Assembly (NCBI RefSeq): GCF_900103195.1
Contig: NZ_FMWU01000020.1
Location: 62,001-126,000, forward strand
DNA length: 64,000 nucleotides
Source: Methylobacterium sp. UNC378MF
GTDB taxonomy: Bacteria > Pseudomonadota > Alphaproteobacteria > Rhizobiales > Beijerinckiaceae
Reading direction: 5' to 3'
The notes beneath the pieces are model-generated. The model saw only the letters and a list, made by a program, of their open reading frames with translations. It searched no databases and had not been told where the DNA came from. Shown piece after piece: positions 16,690 to 24,636 of this stretch. Numbering within the stretch: position 1 is the stretch's first letter; each line of letters starts with the position of its first letter. The translations under genes were made by a program, and so were the position numbers.

Positions 16690-17481
16690 ATGGAACTCGC
16701 AGTCACCAAGATGAGCGAGCGGCAGAAAAACTACCGAGCTAATTACCGGCAGCGCGTTGCGGGGTGGTACAACGGCTTCCTACACATCGCCATCATCTAC
16801 ACCATTGGCCTGACGGCATTATACATCTACATTTCTAACATCAAGGCGCCGACCTGGGCGGAGCTCGCCACGGTGCCGGTCGTCTTCTTGTTCTGCAATT
16901 TCTTCGAGTGGTGGCTGCATCGCTACGTTATGCATCGGCCGCAGAGCAATCCGATCGGCCGCGCCGTCTACAATCGGCACACGCTCCAGCATCACCAGTT
17001 CTTCACCGATCACGAGATGCGCTTCGCCGACCATCGCGACTACCGGGTGACGTTCTTTCCGCCCTACGCCCTGGCGACCTTCACACTGATGTCGATCCCC
17101 GGCGCCATCGTGCTCGGCAACGTGTTCACGCCGAACGTCGGTTGGCTGTTCATCACGACGACGACCAGCATCTACATGATCTACGAGTTCATGCACTTCT
17201 GCTGCCACGTCGAAGACAACTGGTTTGTCCGAAACATGCCGTTCATCAACACGAACCGCCGGCACCACACCGCCCATCACGACCAGTCGATCATGATGGA
17301 GCGCAACATGAATCTCACCTTCCCGATCATGGACTGGTTGTTCGGCACCTCGGACCTCAACCGTGGCCTGCTCGGCACGCTCTTCAATGGTTACGACACC
17401 CGTCACGTGAAGACCGACATGCGCAAGACGTCCCGCACGCCTGGAGCTGCCGAGCCCGGCGCGATGCAGCCGGCCGAGTAA
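16690..17481 (+). CDS. Fatty-acid hydroxylase/sterol desaturase superfamily protein
   Basis: 263 residues. About four membrane helices surround the di-iron histidine clusters HRYVMH, HTLQHH and RRHHTAHH, the signature of the FA_hydroxylase superfamily (sterol desaturase, beta-carotene hydroxylase, alkylglycerol monooxygenase). The expected chemistry is O2-dependent hydroxylation or desaturation of a membrane-embedded lipid-like substrate. It is first gene of a five-gene, same-strand set (two small membrane proteins, DUF6166, PanB-like), under a GntR-type operator. The start has GGGAGAAGC upstream. Confidence 0.85.
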   Translation: MELAVTKMSERQKNYRANYRQRVAGWYNGFLHIAIIYTIGLTALYIYISNIKAPTWAELATVPVVFLFCNFFEWWLHRYVMHRPQSNPIGRAVYNRHTLQHHQFFTDHEMRFADHRDYRVTFFPPYALATFTLMSIPGAIVLGNVFTPNVGWLFITTTTSIYMIYEFMHFCCHVEDNWFVRNMPFINTNRRHHTAHHDQSIMMERNMNLTFPIMDWLFGTSDLNRGLLGTLFNGYDTRHVKTDMRKTSRTPGAAEPGAMQPAE

Positions 17482-17544
17482 GCCCCCGCCACACGCGACA
17501 TGCGGCGCCGACGCGGTGCCGCCCCGACATTTGGGAGGTCCTCC

Positions 17545-17934
17545 ATGAGCATGATCGAACCGAACGTCACCGCCCTCACATGGTTCGCCCTCTTCGCCGG
17601 CGTCGCCAGCGTCGGCTTCTACGTCCTCACGGGCATGTTCCCGCTCGAAACCCGCCCTGACCTGAAGGGCCGACCGCTCGGTCTGCTGCTGCTGGCGGTC
17701 AACGTCGTGCTGCTGCTGGCATTGGTCGGCGGTGGCTTAGCCTACGGTGCCGCCAACCTGCGTTGGACGAGCCTCATCATTGTGGGCGGTCTGGCCGTCC
17801 TGTTCGCTCCGGGCCTGTTCAACGTCTGGCCCCAGCGTTGGCGTGACGGCCTGGCCGGCCTCGCCATCGTGCTGGCCGGCCTGGGCGGGGCGCTCGGCCT
17901 GCTCCAGCGGGTCGGCTCCGTCTTCACCCTGTAA
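17545..17934 (+). CDS. Small four-helix membrane protein, unknown
   Basis: It has 129 residues from ATG 17545, with GGGAGG upstream. Four hydrophobic segments are visible (FALFAGVASVGFYVLTG; LLLLAVNVVLLLALVGGG; SLIIVGGLAVLFAPGLFN; LAGLAIVLAGLGGALGLL). I do not recognise a named family. It could be a partner subunit of the hydroxylase (electron delivery or scaffolding), inferred only from co-transcription. Confidence 0.75.
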   Translation: MSMIEPNVTALTWFALFAGVASVGFYVLTGMFPLETRPDLKGRPLGLLLLAVNVVLLLALVGGGLAYGAANLRWTSLIIVGGLAVLFAPGLFNVWPQRWRDGLAGLAIVLAGLGGALGLLQRVGSVFTL

Positions 17935-17962
17935 GAACAACCACCGACCCGGGAGGAGTCCA

Positions 17963-18181
17963 ATGCCGTTTCCGATCAAGTTCGGCTTGTCCGTCGCCGT
18001 CGCCTTGGCCGCGCTCGCGGGGTGGTTCTACATGGGCTACCTTGGTCAGACCGGCCCACAATGGGCCGTGGCGTTCCTCGGCCCCTTCATGGTGGTCAGC
18101 CTCTGGATTTTCCCAGAAGTGATGCGCTCCCGCTCCGACGGTCGCACGCCGCGCCACCAGATGAGGGAGGCGCGGTCGTGA
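17963..18181 (+). CDS. Small two-helix membrane protein, unknown
   Basis: It has 72 residues, preceded by GGGAGGAG. There are two transmembrane segments (KFGLSVAVALAALAGWFYMG; WAVAFLGPFMVVSLWIFPEV) and a basic C-terminal tail. Its TGA stop overlaps the GTG start of the next gene by four bases, so the two are translationally coupled. No family is recognised. Confidence 0.7.
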   Translation: MPFPIKFGLSVAVALAALAGWFYMGYLGQTGPQWAVAFLGPFMVVSLWIFPEVMRSRSDGRTPRHQMREARS

Positions 18182-18474
18182 ACAAGGTCTACGCGGGGGA
18201 CCGGACCATCGACGGGATCGTCGTCACGGTCGACGGCAAGCCGCTTCCGGACAGGACGGATGCGAGGCGCTACTCCCGCAATGGATTCGAGTGGAGCTAC
18301 GAGGGACCCGAGCCTTCGCAACTGGCTTACGCGATGCTGGTCGACCACCTCGGTGACACGGCCGAGGCGGAACGGCTTCAACCGCAGTTCATGCGCAGTG
18401 TCGTGGCCAACTTCCAGAACGAGTGGGAGATGACGACGGCCGACATCGACCGCGTCCTGCAGCGCCTGCGCTAG
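18178..18474 (+). CDS. DUF6166-like small soluble protein
   Basis: It has 98 residues from GTG 18178, chosen because it overlaps the preceding stop (GTGA). The sequence (IVVTVDGKPLPDRTDARRYS ... GFEWSYEGPEPSQLAYAMLV, then DHLGD and NEWEMTTADIDRVL) matches the pattern of the uncharacterised DUF6166 family: a short beta part, a GFEWGYGGSGPAQLALALL-type motif and a C-terminal LT..DI. The function is unknown. Its conserved place between a membrane protein and the PanB-like enzyme is the main clue. Confidence 0.65.
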   Translation: MNKVYAGDRTIDGIVVTVDGKPLPDRTDARRYSRNGFEWSYEGPEPSQLAYAMLVDHLGDTAEAERLQPQFMRSVVANFQNEWEMTTADIDRVLQRLR

Positions 18475-18553
18475 GCGATCACCGCGGGCTCGAACCGAAG
18501 TCGTAGGCCGGGCTCAGCCGCCTCGACCAACAAACAAGTCTGGAGGGGCAGTC

Positions 18554-19453
18554 ATGAGCGCGGCAACGGCGAAATCTCCGAACGAGCCGACCAAGAAGGC
18601 CGGCAAGCGGACAATTCTCGACATTCGCGCCGCGAAGCAGACGGGCGAGAAGTTCGTCTACATGTCCGTACCGGACTACACCTCCGCTCGGTGGGCGGAG
18701 ATGGCGGGTGTCGATGTTGCTGTCGTCGGCGATAGTCTCGCCATGGTCGCACACGGCCATGCCAGCACGATACCCGCGACGATGGACATGATGATCCTTC
18801 ATGCGGGCGCAGTACGGCGTGGTGCGCCAGACACCTTCGTGCTCGGCTGCATGCCCTACCAGAGCTACAACACGGTCGACCGAGCCCTCACGAACGCCAC
18901 GCGATTCATGCAGGAGGCGCTCTGTGACGCGGTGAAGCCGCAGGGCGGCAGGAGCCAGGCCCATGTTCTCAGGGCTCTCGTCGACGCCGGGATCCCGACG
19001 GCGTCGCACATCGGGCTGACACCGCACACCATCGCCAACTTCGGCGGCTTTAAGATCCAGGGTCGCACCGCCGAGGCTGCGATGAAGATCCTGGAGGACG
19101 CCCTGGCTATCGAGGACGCTGGCTGCTTCATGCTGGAATTTGAGGCCGTGCCGGCCCCGATTGCCAAACTGATCTCCGAGCAGCTCACGATCCCCACCAT
19201 CGGCATAGGTGCCGGCGCTGGTTGCGACGGCCAGATCCTGCTCGCCTACGATCTGCTGGGCGTCTTCACGGATTTCAAGCCGAAGTTCACGAAACGCTAC
19301 GCGAACCTCACCGAGGTCGCGGTGACCGGCATCCGCAGGTACGTCGAGGAGGTCAAGACCATGACCTTCCCCGACGACGACCACTCATACCGTGTCGATC
19401 CAGCAGAGTACGAGAAGTTCCAGAAACTGATTGAGGGGCGAAAGCACGTTTGA
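18554..19453 (+). CDS. PanB-like (ketopantoate hydroxymethyltransferase superfamily) protein with altered metal site
   Basis: 299 residues, GGAGGGG before the ATG. The full PanB barrel is recognisable (VAVVGDSLAMVAHGH; RRGAP; HIGLTPH; GGFKIQGR; IPTIGIGAGAGCDGQILLAY). In PanB, Mg2+ is held by Asp45, Asp84 and Glu114 (E. coli numbering). Here Asp45 is kept (D60), but the ADLPF motif reads GCMPY (C99 for Asp84) and VKIEGG reads VKPQGG (Q130 for Glu114). Lys112 and Glu181 equivalents remain. It is therefore probably not an ordinary pantothenate enzyme but a PEP-mutase/PanB relative with another substrate, perhaps acting with the hydroxylase. Confidence 0.8.
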   Translation: MSAATAKSPNEPTKKAGKRTILDIRAAKQTGEKFVYMSVPDYTSARWAEMAGVDVAVVGDSLAMVAHGHASTIPATMDMMILHAGAVRRGAPDTFVLGCMPYQSYNTVDRALTNATRFMQEALCDAVKPQGGRSQAHVLRALVDAGIPTASHIGLTPHTIANFGGFKIQGRTAEAAMKILEDALAIEDAGCFMLEFEAVPAPIAKLISEQLTIPTIGIGAGAGCDGQILLAYDLLGVFTDFKPKFTKRYANLTEVAVTGIRRYVEEVKTMTFPDDDHSYRVDPAEYEKFQKLIEGRKHV

Positions 19454-19589
19454 ACCCTCGACAGGCGCGGCCACAGTGCATGAAGTCGCGCGCCGGCTCG
19501 TTAGACGAGTTCCTGCGAACGTGACCGGGCATGCCCAGCCTCATGCCGCAGGTTGCGGCACAAGTCACTGAAGAGATGGAAAGAATGGA

Positions 19590-19639
19590 TGGAGCGGGCG
19601 ATCGGGATCGAACCGACGACATTCAGCTTGGGAAGCTGA
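19590..19639 (-). other. tRNA-Gly(CCC) 3' fragment, attachment site of the integrated element
   Basis: The minus strand carries anticodon stem-loop TCAGC-TTCCCAA-GCTGA (anticodon CCC), a 5-base variable region, a T-arm (GTCGG-TTCGATC-CCGAT), the acceptor 3' strand CGCCCGC, discriminator and CCA. The D-arm and 5' acceptor strand are missing; upstream sequence (19640 on) is unrelated. Element DNA with a tyrosine integrase starts there, so this is one att half; the intact tRNA should lie at the element's other end, and I did not find it here. Confidence 0.8.
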
Positions 19640-19803
19640 CCGAACACTTGAAATGACCTGAAATCCAATGGCGAACCGTTAACCAAAACGCCCCGAACCA
19701 CAACAAAAACATGGGGTTAGGAATACGGCGGAGTCGTATGCCCTTGCCAGCAGGCCCCGAGGTAGTTGTTGTATCAGCCGTTGTATCAGGGGCGCGGACG
19801 GGC

Positions 19804-21384
19804 ATGGCGACGAGGAACGACTACACCCGCGAGCGGCGCCGGCTCAACGCCGATGACCTGAAGCGCGCCAGGGGAATGGTCGCCGGGTCCCGCGTCCCGG
19901 GGCGAGGTCTGGAGTGGGCCGACACCGAGGAGCGCGGGCTTGCGCTGCGGGTCCTTCCGCTCGGCGCGACTTGGTACCTGCGCATGCGGACGACGACCAT
20001 GCGCCTCGGCACCGCCGACGAGCTCACCGTCCCGGCTGCGCGAGAGGCGGCTGCCCGGGCGAAGCTCGCCCTCAAGGACGGGCGCGACCCGCGCTCCGAC
20101 CTCAAGCTCTACCGGGATGCCCTGGAGCAGTCTGCCGGCGACGTCGAGGCCGCCGTCGGTGCCGCCTTCGACTACGAGGTGCTGCCCGACGACGCGGCGC
20201 ACCGGAGGCTGCACGGGCCTTGGACCTGGGACGACCTCGTCGAGGAATTCCTGGCGGCGAAGCTGCCCAAGCTGAAACCGGCGTGGGCGAGCCAGTACCG
20301 CACCCACCTGACCTACCCGGCGTTCCGCCGCATCGGGCACTGGCACCTGCACCAGCTCGACGTCGAGGTCCTTGAGGAGGTCAGGGACGAAATCGAGGCC
20401 GCGACGTCCCCATCATCGGCCGCCCGGGCCGTCAGGCAGACGAAGGCGGCGCTCGATTGGGCCTGGCGGTTCAAGCGTCGGCAGAGCCAGCTCGGCAAGG
20501 TGCCCTGGTGGGAATCCTTCGACATCGAGTACGCGTCCGGGACCCGGGACCACGTGCCGACGCTGGCCGAGCTCGGGCGCACGCTCACCCTGGCGGAGCG
20601 GTACCGTGTCCTCGGCTCGACCGACCAGGAGACAAGCCCCGGCACGCTGGCGGCACTGTGGGCCACGGTTCTGACGGCGCAACGGACCGGTGCCCTCGGT
20701 GGCACACGCCTCGACCGCGTCATCCCGATGCCGGGCCGTCCCGACTGGCAGGTCTGGACCTGGAGCGCCGATGACATGAAGGGTGGCAAGGATCCCCGCC
20801 CGCACGCGCTGCCGGTCCCGCCCTCGGCGCTGGAGATTCTCGCCCGGTTCGAGGACCCGGACACGGACAGCGCCTATCTGTTTCCGTCCCGGCAGTCGGG
20901 CCGGCACGTCACCAGCGAGGGCATCGCCGGCTTGCTCGACCGCCTCCAAGGAAAGAGCAAGCCGAGCCGGAAGCCGAAGGACGGCGGCGAGCGCAAGCCG
21001 CGGACCCCGCGCGTCAACCTGTTCGAGAAGCATGGCATCAGGCCGTGGGTCCCGCACGACACCCGCCGTTCTCTGGGCAGCTACCTCGACGACGAGGACC
21101 TCGGCGGCGCCGGCAGCGCCATCCTCGCGCACAAGACCGGGAAAAAGGATGACGAGCACGCGCGGTTGGAAGACGTGACCCGGAAGGTCTACGCAAAGGC
21201 GCAGCGCCTCGACCTGAAGGCCCGCGGCATGGAGCCTTGGGTCGCCGCCGTCATCGCTGCTTACGAGCGGGAGAAGGCCGCCCTCGACCGTGCCGCCGAG
21301 GCCGAAGCGCGCCGGGCCGAGCCGAGCGCCATGGCGACATCCCGGGGCCGTTCGGCACGGACGAATCCCGCCGACCCGCGGTAG
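19804..21384 (+). CDS. Tyrosine-type integrase of the tRNA-Gly element
   Basis: 526 residues from ATG 19804 (MATRNDYTRERRRLN); longer in-frame starts exist from 19711. An N-terminal arm-binding region (EERGLALRVLPLGATWYLR), a core-binding segment (about 160-260) and the catalytic domain (TAQRTGALGG with Arg; VPHDTRRSLGSYL giving H-x-x-R; ILAHKTGKK; final Tyr in TRKVYAKAQ) are visible. The second His box is unusual (AHKT). It lies about 165 bases from the tRNA fragment and reads into the element, the standard arrangement for integrases using a tRNA 3' end. Confidence 0.88.
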   Translation: MATRNDYTRERRRLNADDLKRARGMVAGSRVPGRGLEWADTEERGLALRVLPLGATWYLRMRTTTMRLGTADELTVPAAREAAARAKLALKDGRDPRSDLKLYRDALEQSAGDVEAAVGAAFDYEVLPDDAAHRRLHGPWTWDDLVEEFLAAKLPKLKPAWASQYRTHLTYPAFRRIGHWHLHQLDVEVLEEVRDEIEAATSPSSAARAVRQTKAALDWAWRFKRRQSQLGKVPWWESFDIEYASGTRDHVPTLAELGRTLTLAERYRVLGSTDQETSPGTLAALWATVLTAQRTGALGGTRLDRVIPMPGRPDWQVWTWSADDMKGGKDPRPHALPVPPSALEILARFEDPDTDSAYLFPSRQSGRHVTSEGIAGLLDRLQGKSKPSRKPKDGGERKPRTPRVNLFEKHGIRPWVPHDTRRSLGSYLDDEDLGGAGSAILAHKTGKKDDEHARLEDVTRKVYAKAQRLDLKARGMEPWVAAVIAAYEREKAALDRAAEAEARRAEPSAMATSRGRSARTNPADPR

Positions 21385-21805
21385 CGGCCGGAGGCCTCCA
21401 TGAGGTCCTCAGCCATAGCGCGCATCAGGGCGTCGCGCTCCTCCGGTCCCGCATCCACGACGTCCTGAAAGCTCAGCATCGACCACTCCGTTCTTGAGAA
21501 CGAAGTAGGAACATCTGTGACCAGTTCAACGGGGGCGGCCCTGCGTTCAAGTTATGCTGCTTCCGGGGCTCTTATGCGCAGAACATAACGGCATTCGTGC
21601 TTCCCGGGCGACCTTATGTGCAACCAGCGCGATGCCCAGGGATAACCCCGCCTTCGCCGTTGACCGCCTGAGTCCGCGCCCCGATCATCGCATCCTCACC
21701 AGCCGCACGAGGCCGACGTGAAACGCCGAATAGCGCTCCCCCCGACCGAAGGACCGACCCCCGGGGCGTGACGCGCGTGCGCAGCCCCCTCACGGAGGCT
21801 GCCCC
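21385..21805. other. Intergenic region after the integrase
   Basis: No supported gene. A leftward frame beginning MLSFQDVVDAGPEERDALMR (from 21479) has coding-like residues but runs antisense into the integrase end, so it was not called. Confidence 0.4.
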
Positions 21806-22363
21806 ATGACGACTTTCTTCTCCGCCGATTCCCACTTCGGCCACGCCGGCGTCCTCGCCATGTCGAGGCGTCCCTTCGCCTCCATCGAGGAGCACGACGA
21901 GGCTCTGGTCGCCGCCTGGAACGGTGTCGTCGGCCCGCGCGACGAGGTCTGGCACCTCGGTGACTTCGCCCTCGGGGCGAGCCCGGAGCGGTGCGCCGCC
22001 CTGTTCCGCCGGCTCCGGGGACGCAAGATCCTCGTCCGTGGCAACCACGACAAGCCGCGGGTCACAGACCTGCCCTGGCACGAGCAGCACGACCTCGTCT
22101 CGCGGAAGATCGAGGGCGTCCGGGTCGTCATGTGCCACTACCCGCTCAGGGCGTGGCCCGGCGTTTGGAGGGGGTCGATCCACCTGTTCGGGCACACCCA
22201 CGGTTCCCTGCCGGACACCAGCCAAAGCTGCGACGTCGGCGTCGACCAGTGGGCCTACAGGCCTGTGACGCTGGGGGAGATCCAAGAGCGCCTCGCCGCC
22301 ACGCCGGACATCCCAGAGGAGCGGCGGCTCGGTCAGGAAGGGGACGACGATGCCGAGGGGTGA
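21806..22363 (+). CDS. Calcineurin-like metallophosphoesterase
   Basis: 185 residues. The metallophosphoesterase motifs are in order: SADSHFGH (DxH), WHLGDFA (GD), VRGNHDK (GNHD), VVMCHYPL (H) and LFGHTHG (GHxH). It resembles small phage or YfcE-like phosphoesterases that act on phosphodiesters or nucleotides; the substrate is unknown. Its end overlaps the next gene by 14 bases. GGAGGCTGCCCC precedes the ATG. It is the first gene of the short rightward unit after the integrase. Confidence 0.88.
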   Translation: MTTFFSADSHFGHAGVLAMSRRPFASIEEHDEALVAAWNGVVGPRDEVWHLGDFALGASPERCAALFRRLRGRKILVRGNHDKPRVTDLPWHEQHDLVSRKIEGVRVVMCHYPLRAWPGVWRGSIHLFGHTHGSLPDTSQSCDVGVDQWAYRPVTLGEIQERLAATPDIPEERRLGQEGDDDAEG

Positions 22364-22631
22364 GCAGGAGATCCCAGACGACTGCGTAACGTGCATCCGC
22401 TGCGGCTGGGTCAGCTTCGCGGTGACGCGGGCTGACGCCGAGGCGCATGTCGAGAAGCACAATCGCTGGAGGCTGGAGGAACCGAGCCGCCTGCGGCATT
22501 GGCCGACACCGGCGACGCTCGATGGCTACCGGTGCCGGGGATGCGGTCAATGGGGGCCGTACCGGCGGACCGTTCCCGGGGACTGCCCAACGGGGGCGAC
22601 GCTCAACGCAGTCGTATGCGAACACGTCTGA
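22350..22631 (+). CDS. Small zinc-finger-like hypothetical protein
   Basis: It has 93 residues and overlaps the phosphoesterase gene. Two Cys pairs (CVTCIRCGW near the start, CRGCGQWG later) with HVEKH suggest one or two zinc ribbons, the first resembling a C2H2-type unit. No family name is recognised. A hairpin terminator follows directly, closing the two-gene unit. Confidence 0.6.
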   Translation: MPRGEQEIPDDCVTCIRCGWVSFAVTRADAEAHVEKHNRWRLEEPSRLRHWPTPATLDGYRCRGCGQWGPYRRTVPGDCPTGATLNAVVCEHV

Positions 22632-22638
22632 AACGCGA

Positions 22639-22666
22639 AGGGCCCTGGCGTCACCACCGGGGCCCT
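22639..22666 (+). terminator. Hairpin terminator
   Basis: AGGGCCC and GGGCCCT pair around a 14-base loop, and CTCTCTCTATATA follows. It lies 8 bases after the zinc-finger gene stop and just before the stop of the convergent leftward operon, so it may work in both directions. Confidence 0.55.
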
Positions 22667-22683
22667 CTCTCTATATACAGGGC

Positions 22684-23064
22684 TCACCCCCTGCTCGGGT
22701 GGCGCTCCCGTTCCGCCCGGGCCTTCCACTCAGTCTCGGCGGCGACGAGCTCGTCATGCCTGGCGCGGGTCTCGTCGGCGCGGTGGGCGTCCTCCAGGTA
22801 GGGGTGAATCCGGGCAGCCCCGCCGGCGCACTGTGCCGCCCGCAGCATCGCCACATGGGCCCGCTCATCCGGGGCCGTCGGCTCGACGCCATAGCCCCAG
22901 CGCGTCAGCGTCCGAGGCCGCGCGAGATCCTCCTCCGCGGCACGAATCGCCTCGTCGACCGCGCGGACCCGCGCCGCAGTTCGGGCGGCCTCCATCAGGG
23001 CCGGGTCGGTCTCGGCTACGGCCCGAGCGAGCGCCGAGGCCTGATCAGCCAGGACCTCCTGCAC
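22684..23064 (-). CDS. Alpha-helical hypothetical protein (last gene of leftward early operon)
   Basis: About 126 residues from a GTG at 23064, rich in Ala, Arg and Glu with heptad-like helices (ALARAVAETDPALMEAARTA; RARHDELVAAETEWKARAER). An open Pro-rich stretch continues upstream in frame without an ATG, so the start is uncertain. It is not a recognised family. It is the distal gene of the leftward cluster that begins near 25.8 kb. Confidence 0.55.
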   Translation of the reverse strand: MQEVLADQASALARAVAETDPALMEAARTAARVRAVDEAIRAAEEDLARPRTLTRWGYGVEPTAPDERAHVAMLRAAQCAGGAARIHPYLEDAHRADETRARHDELVAAETEWKARAERERHPSRG

Positions 23065-23184
23065 CGGGGCGTCAGCCGGCGGCGCTGGCGGGGATTCTGG
23101 GAGCGGCCGGGGGAGCGGAATGGAGGGCGCGGCAGGCTCCCCGGGCGACCGGCGGCAGGCGGGGCGTGAAAGCGGTGGCGGTCG

Positions 23185-23430
23185 TCATGCTCGGCGGCTC
23201 CTCTTCTCTTCCTCGATGGCGCGGCGGTGGGCGGCAGCCGCGGCGGCCGCCGTCGTCATGATCAGGTGCTGGTGGGCCCAGGCAGTCAGGGCCCCCTTCA
23301 CCAGGGCCTTCGTGGGGAAGGCCCGTTTGCGCCAAGCGGCGCGGGCCGCCTCCAGGCTCGGATACCGGGAGACGGTCCGCCCGCTGGGGCGATGCACGAT
23401 GACGTGCTCGACGGGCGGGCGGGTCGGCAT
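23185..23430 (-). CDS. Small hypothetical protein
   Basis: 81 residues. The first half (VEHVIVHRPSGRTVSRYPSL) looks like a small beta fold and is followed by a helix ending in a basic tail (IEEEKRSRRA). Its start codon overlaps the stop of the upstream gene, indicating coupled translation. Unknown function. Confidence 0.55.
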   Translation of the reverse strand: MPTRPPVEHVIVHRPSGRTVSRYPSLEAARAAWRKRAFPTKALVKGALTAWAHQHLIMTTAAAAAAAHRRAIEEEKRSRRA

Positions 23431-23792
23431 CAGCCGAGTGCTCCCGCGTAGCTATAGGTGTCCGCGAAGAGCTCCCGGAACTCGCATGCCTTCATGCGCG
23501 GCAGGAACGAGCGAATGGTTTGCCGTGCCGACACCTTCGGGCCCTTGGCGTGAAACGGGCTGTCTGCCTGCTCCATCATCCCGCTGTCCCACTCGATGAC
23601 CGCTGCGGCGAGGCGCAGCGCGTCCTCTGCGGTCGTCTCGTAGGAGAGCGGGATGGTGTATTCCCGCGCGGCCATGACGTGGACGATGCGGACGTACTCG
23701 CCGCCGACCTCGGCGAAACCGGTCGCGACGTCGACGTCGAAGGTATCAATGGGCAGGCTGTCGTCGAGGTTGAGGTTGACGGTGCGCTCCAT
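23430..23792 (-). CDS. Hypothetical protein
   Basis: It has 120 residues, acidic, starting MERTVNLNLDDSLPIDTFDV. GGAG lies upstream. It overlaps the next gene's start (ATGA type). No recognisable motif or membrane segment. Position in the operon suggests an element-specific accessory or early function. Confidence 0.6.
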   Translation of the reverse strand: MERTVNLNLDDSLPIDTFDVDVATGFAEVGGEYVRIVHVMAAREYTIPLSYETTAEDALRLAAAVIEWDSGMMEQADSPFHAKGPKVSARQTIRSFLPRMKACEFRELFADTYSYAGALG

Positions 23793-23864
23793 GGCGCTCT
23801 CCTTTTTGCGAGGGATGCCTGTTTCAGGGCGCCACTGACTGCCTGGCGCGCGACGGGGGCATCG

Positions 23865-24293
23865 TCAGGCGGCCTTGGCGTTGAGGCTGGAGAGCGCCGC
23901 ATCCCGGTCGCGCAGGTCGATGGGCGCGAATCCGGCGAACTGCCCGTCGCGGACCAGGAGCTCGTCCCAGACCCGTCGGCTGTCGCGGTAGATGACGCGC
24001 ATGCCGGGACGGAGCAGGCCGGACCGCACGAGGTCGCCGATGACGCCCTCGGCGTCGTTCGTGACCGAGCGGCCGCCGAGGTCGAGGTCGGTCACGAGAA
24101 TGACGTCGCCCTCGATCTCGACCTCGTAGTCCGACCGGGTCGTGAACAGGTCGCGCTCGGGCACGCCCCCGTTGGCCCGGCAGATGGGGCCCTTGCCGAT
24201 CTTCACGCTGACGGCATCGGTCAGCGTGCGGCCGCAGAACGAGCAGTGCGTGGCTGGGTTGGCGTTCGTTCGGATGGTGAGCATCTGGGTCAT
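23865..24293 (-). CDS. Zinc-ribbon hypothetical protein (DUF6011-like N-terminus)
   Basis: It has 142 residues from ATG 24293. Residues 16-40 form a zinc ribbon (HCSFCGRTLTDAVSVKIGKG, then PICR) of the type found in DUF6011 phage proteins. The rest (about 45-140) is a mixed alpha/beta region with IEGDVILVTDLDLGGRSVTN. Probably a nucleic-acid-associated phage protein; function unproven. Confidence 0.65.
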   Translation of the reverse strand: MTQMLTIRTNANPATHCSFCGRTLTDAVSVKIGKGPICRANGGVPERDLFTTRSDYEVEIEGDVILVTDLDLGGRSVTNDAEGVIGDLVRSGLLRPGMRVIYRDSRRVWDELLVRDGQFAGFAPIDLRDRDAALSSLNAKAA

Positions 24294-24396
24294 GATGGGT
24301 CTCTGCGGTGCGGGAGGCTTTGCTTCCCAGGCAGCCCTGGTTGGGTGCGCCCTCCCGCAAGCGGGAGGAAGCCGAGCGTGACGCTCGGGGTCGTCG

Positions 24397-24636
24397 TTAG
24401 GCCGGCTCGTTCGGGTCGACCCATTCCATCGCCTTCTCAATCTGCTCGATGGCGGACCGAACGGCACTGATGACGTTGTACTCGGCGTTCTCGACGAAGC
24501 GCTGCAGCCGGACGTCCGCCCAGCGCTGGGAGCCGGCGCGGGCCTTGGCGGCGGTCAGGACGGCGGCGTAGCAGGCCCGCGTCTCCCGGGCGTCGAGCAG
24601 GGCAAGCTCGTCGACGAATCGCGAACGGTCGCTCAT
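24397..24636 (-). CDS. Small helical hypothetical protein
   Basis: 79 residues, mainly helical (ACYAAVLTAAKARAGSQRWA; VENAEYNVISAVRSAIEQIE). Its start overlaps the end of the DNA methyltransferase gene by four bases, so they are probably translated together. It could be a small partner of the methyltransferase; this is positional inference only. Confidence 0.6.
   Translation of the reverse strand: MSDRSRFVDELALLDARETRACYAAVLTAAKARAGSQRWADVRLQRFVENAEYNVISAVRSAIEQIEKAMEWVDPNEPA

Noticed and set aside
19590..19639. Functional tRNA-Gly gene
   Set aside because: The D-arm and 5' acceptor strand are absent, so it cannot fold as a tRNA; treated as an attachment site.
21261..21479. 72-codon leftward frame starting MLSFQDVVDA
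   Set aside because: Most of it is antisense to the integrase C-terminus; only the first 35 codons look gene-like and no ribosome site is clear.
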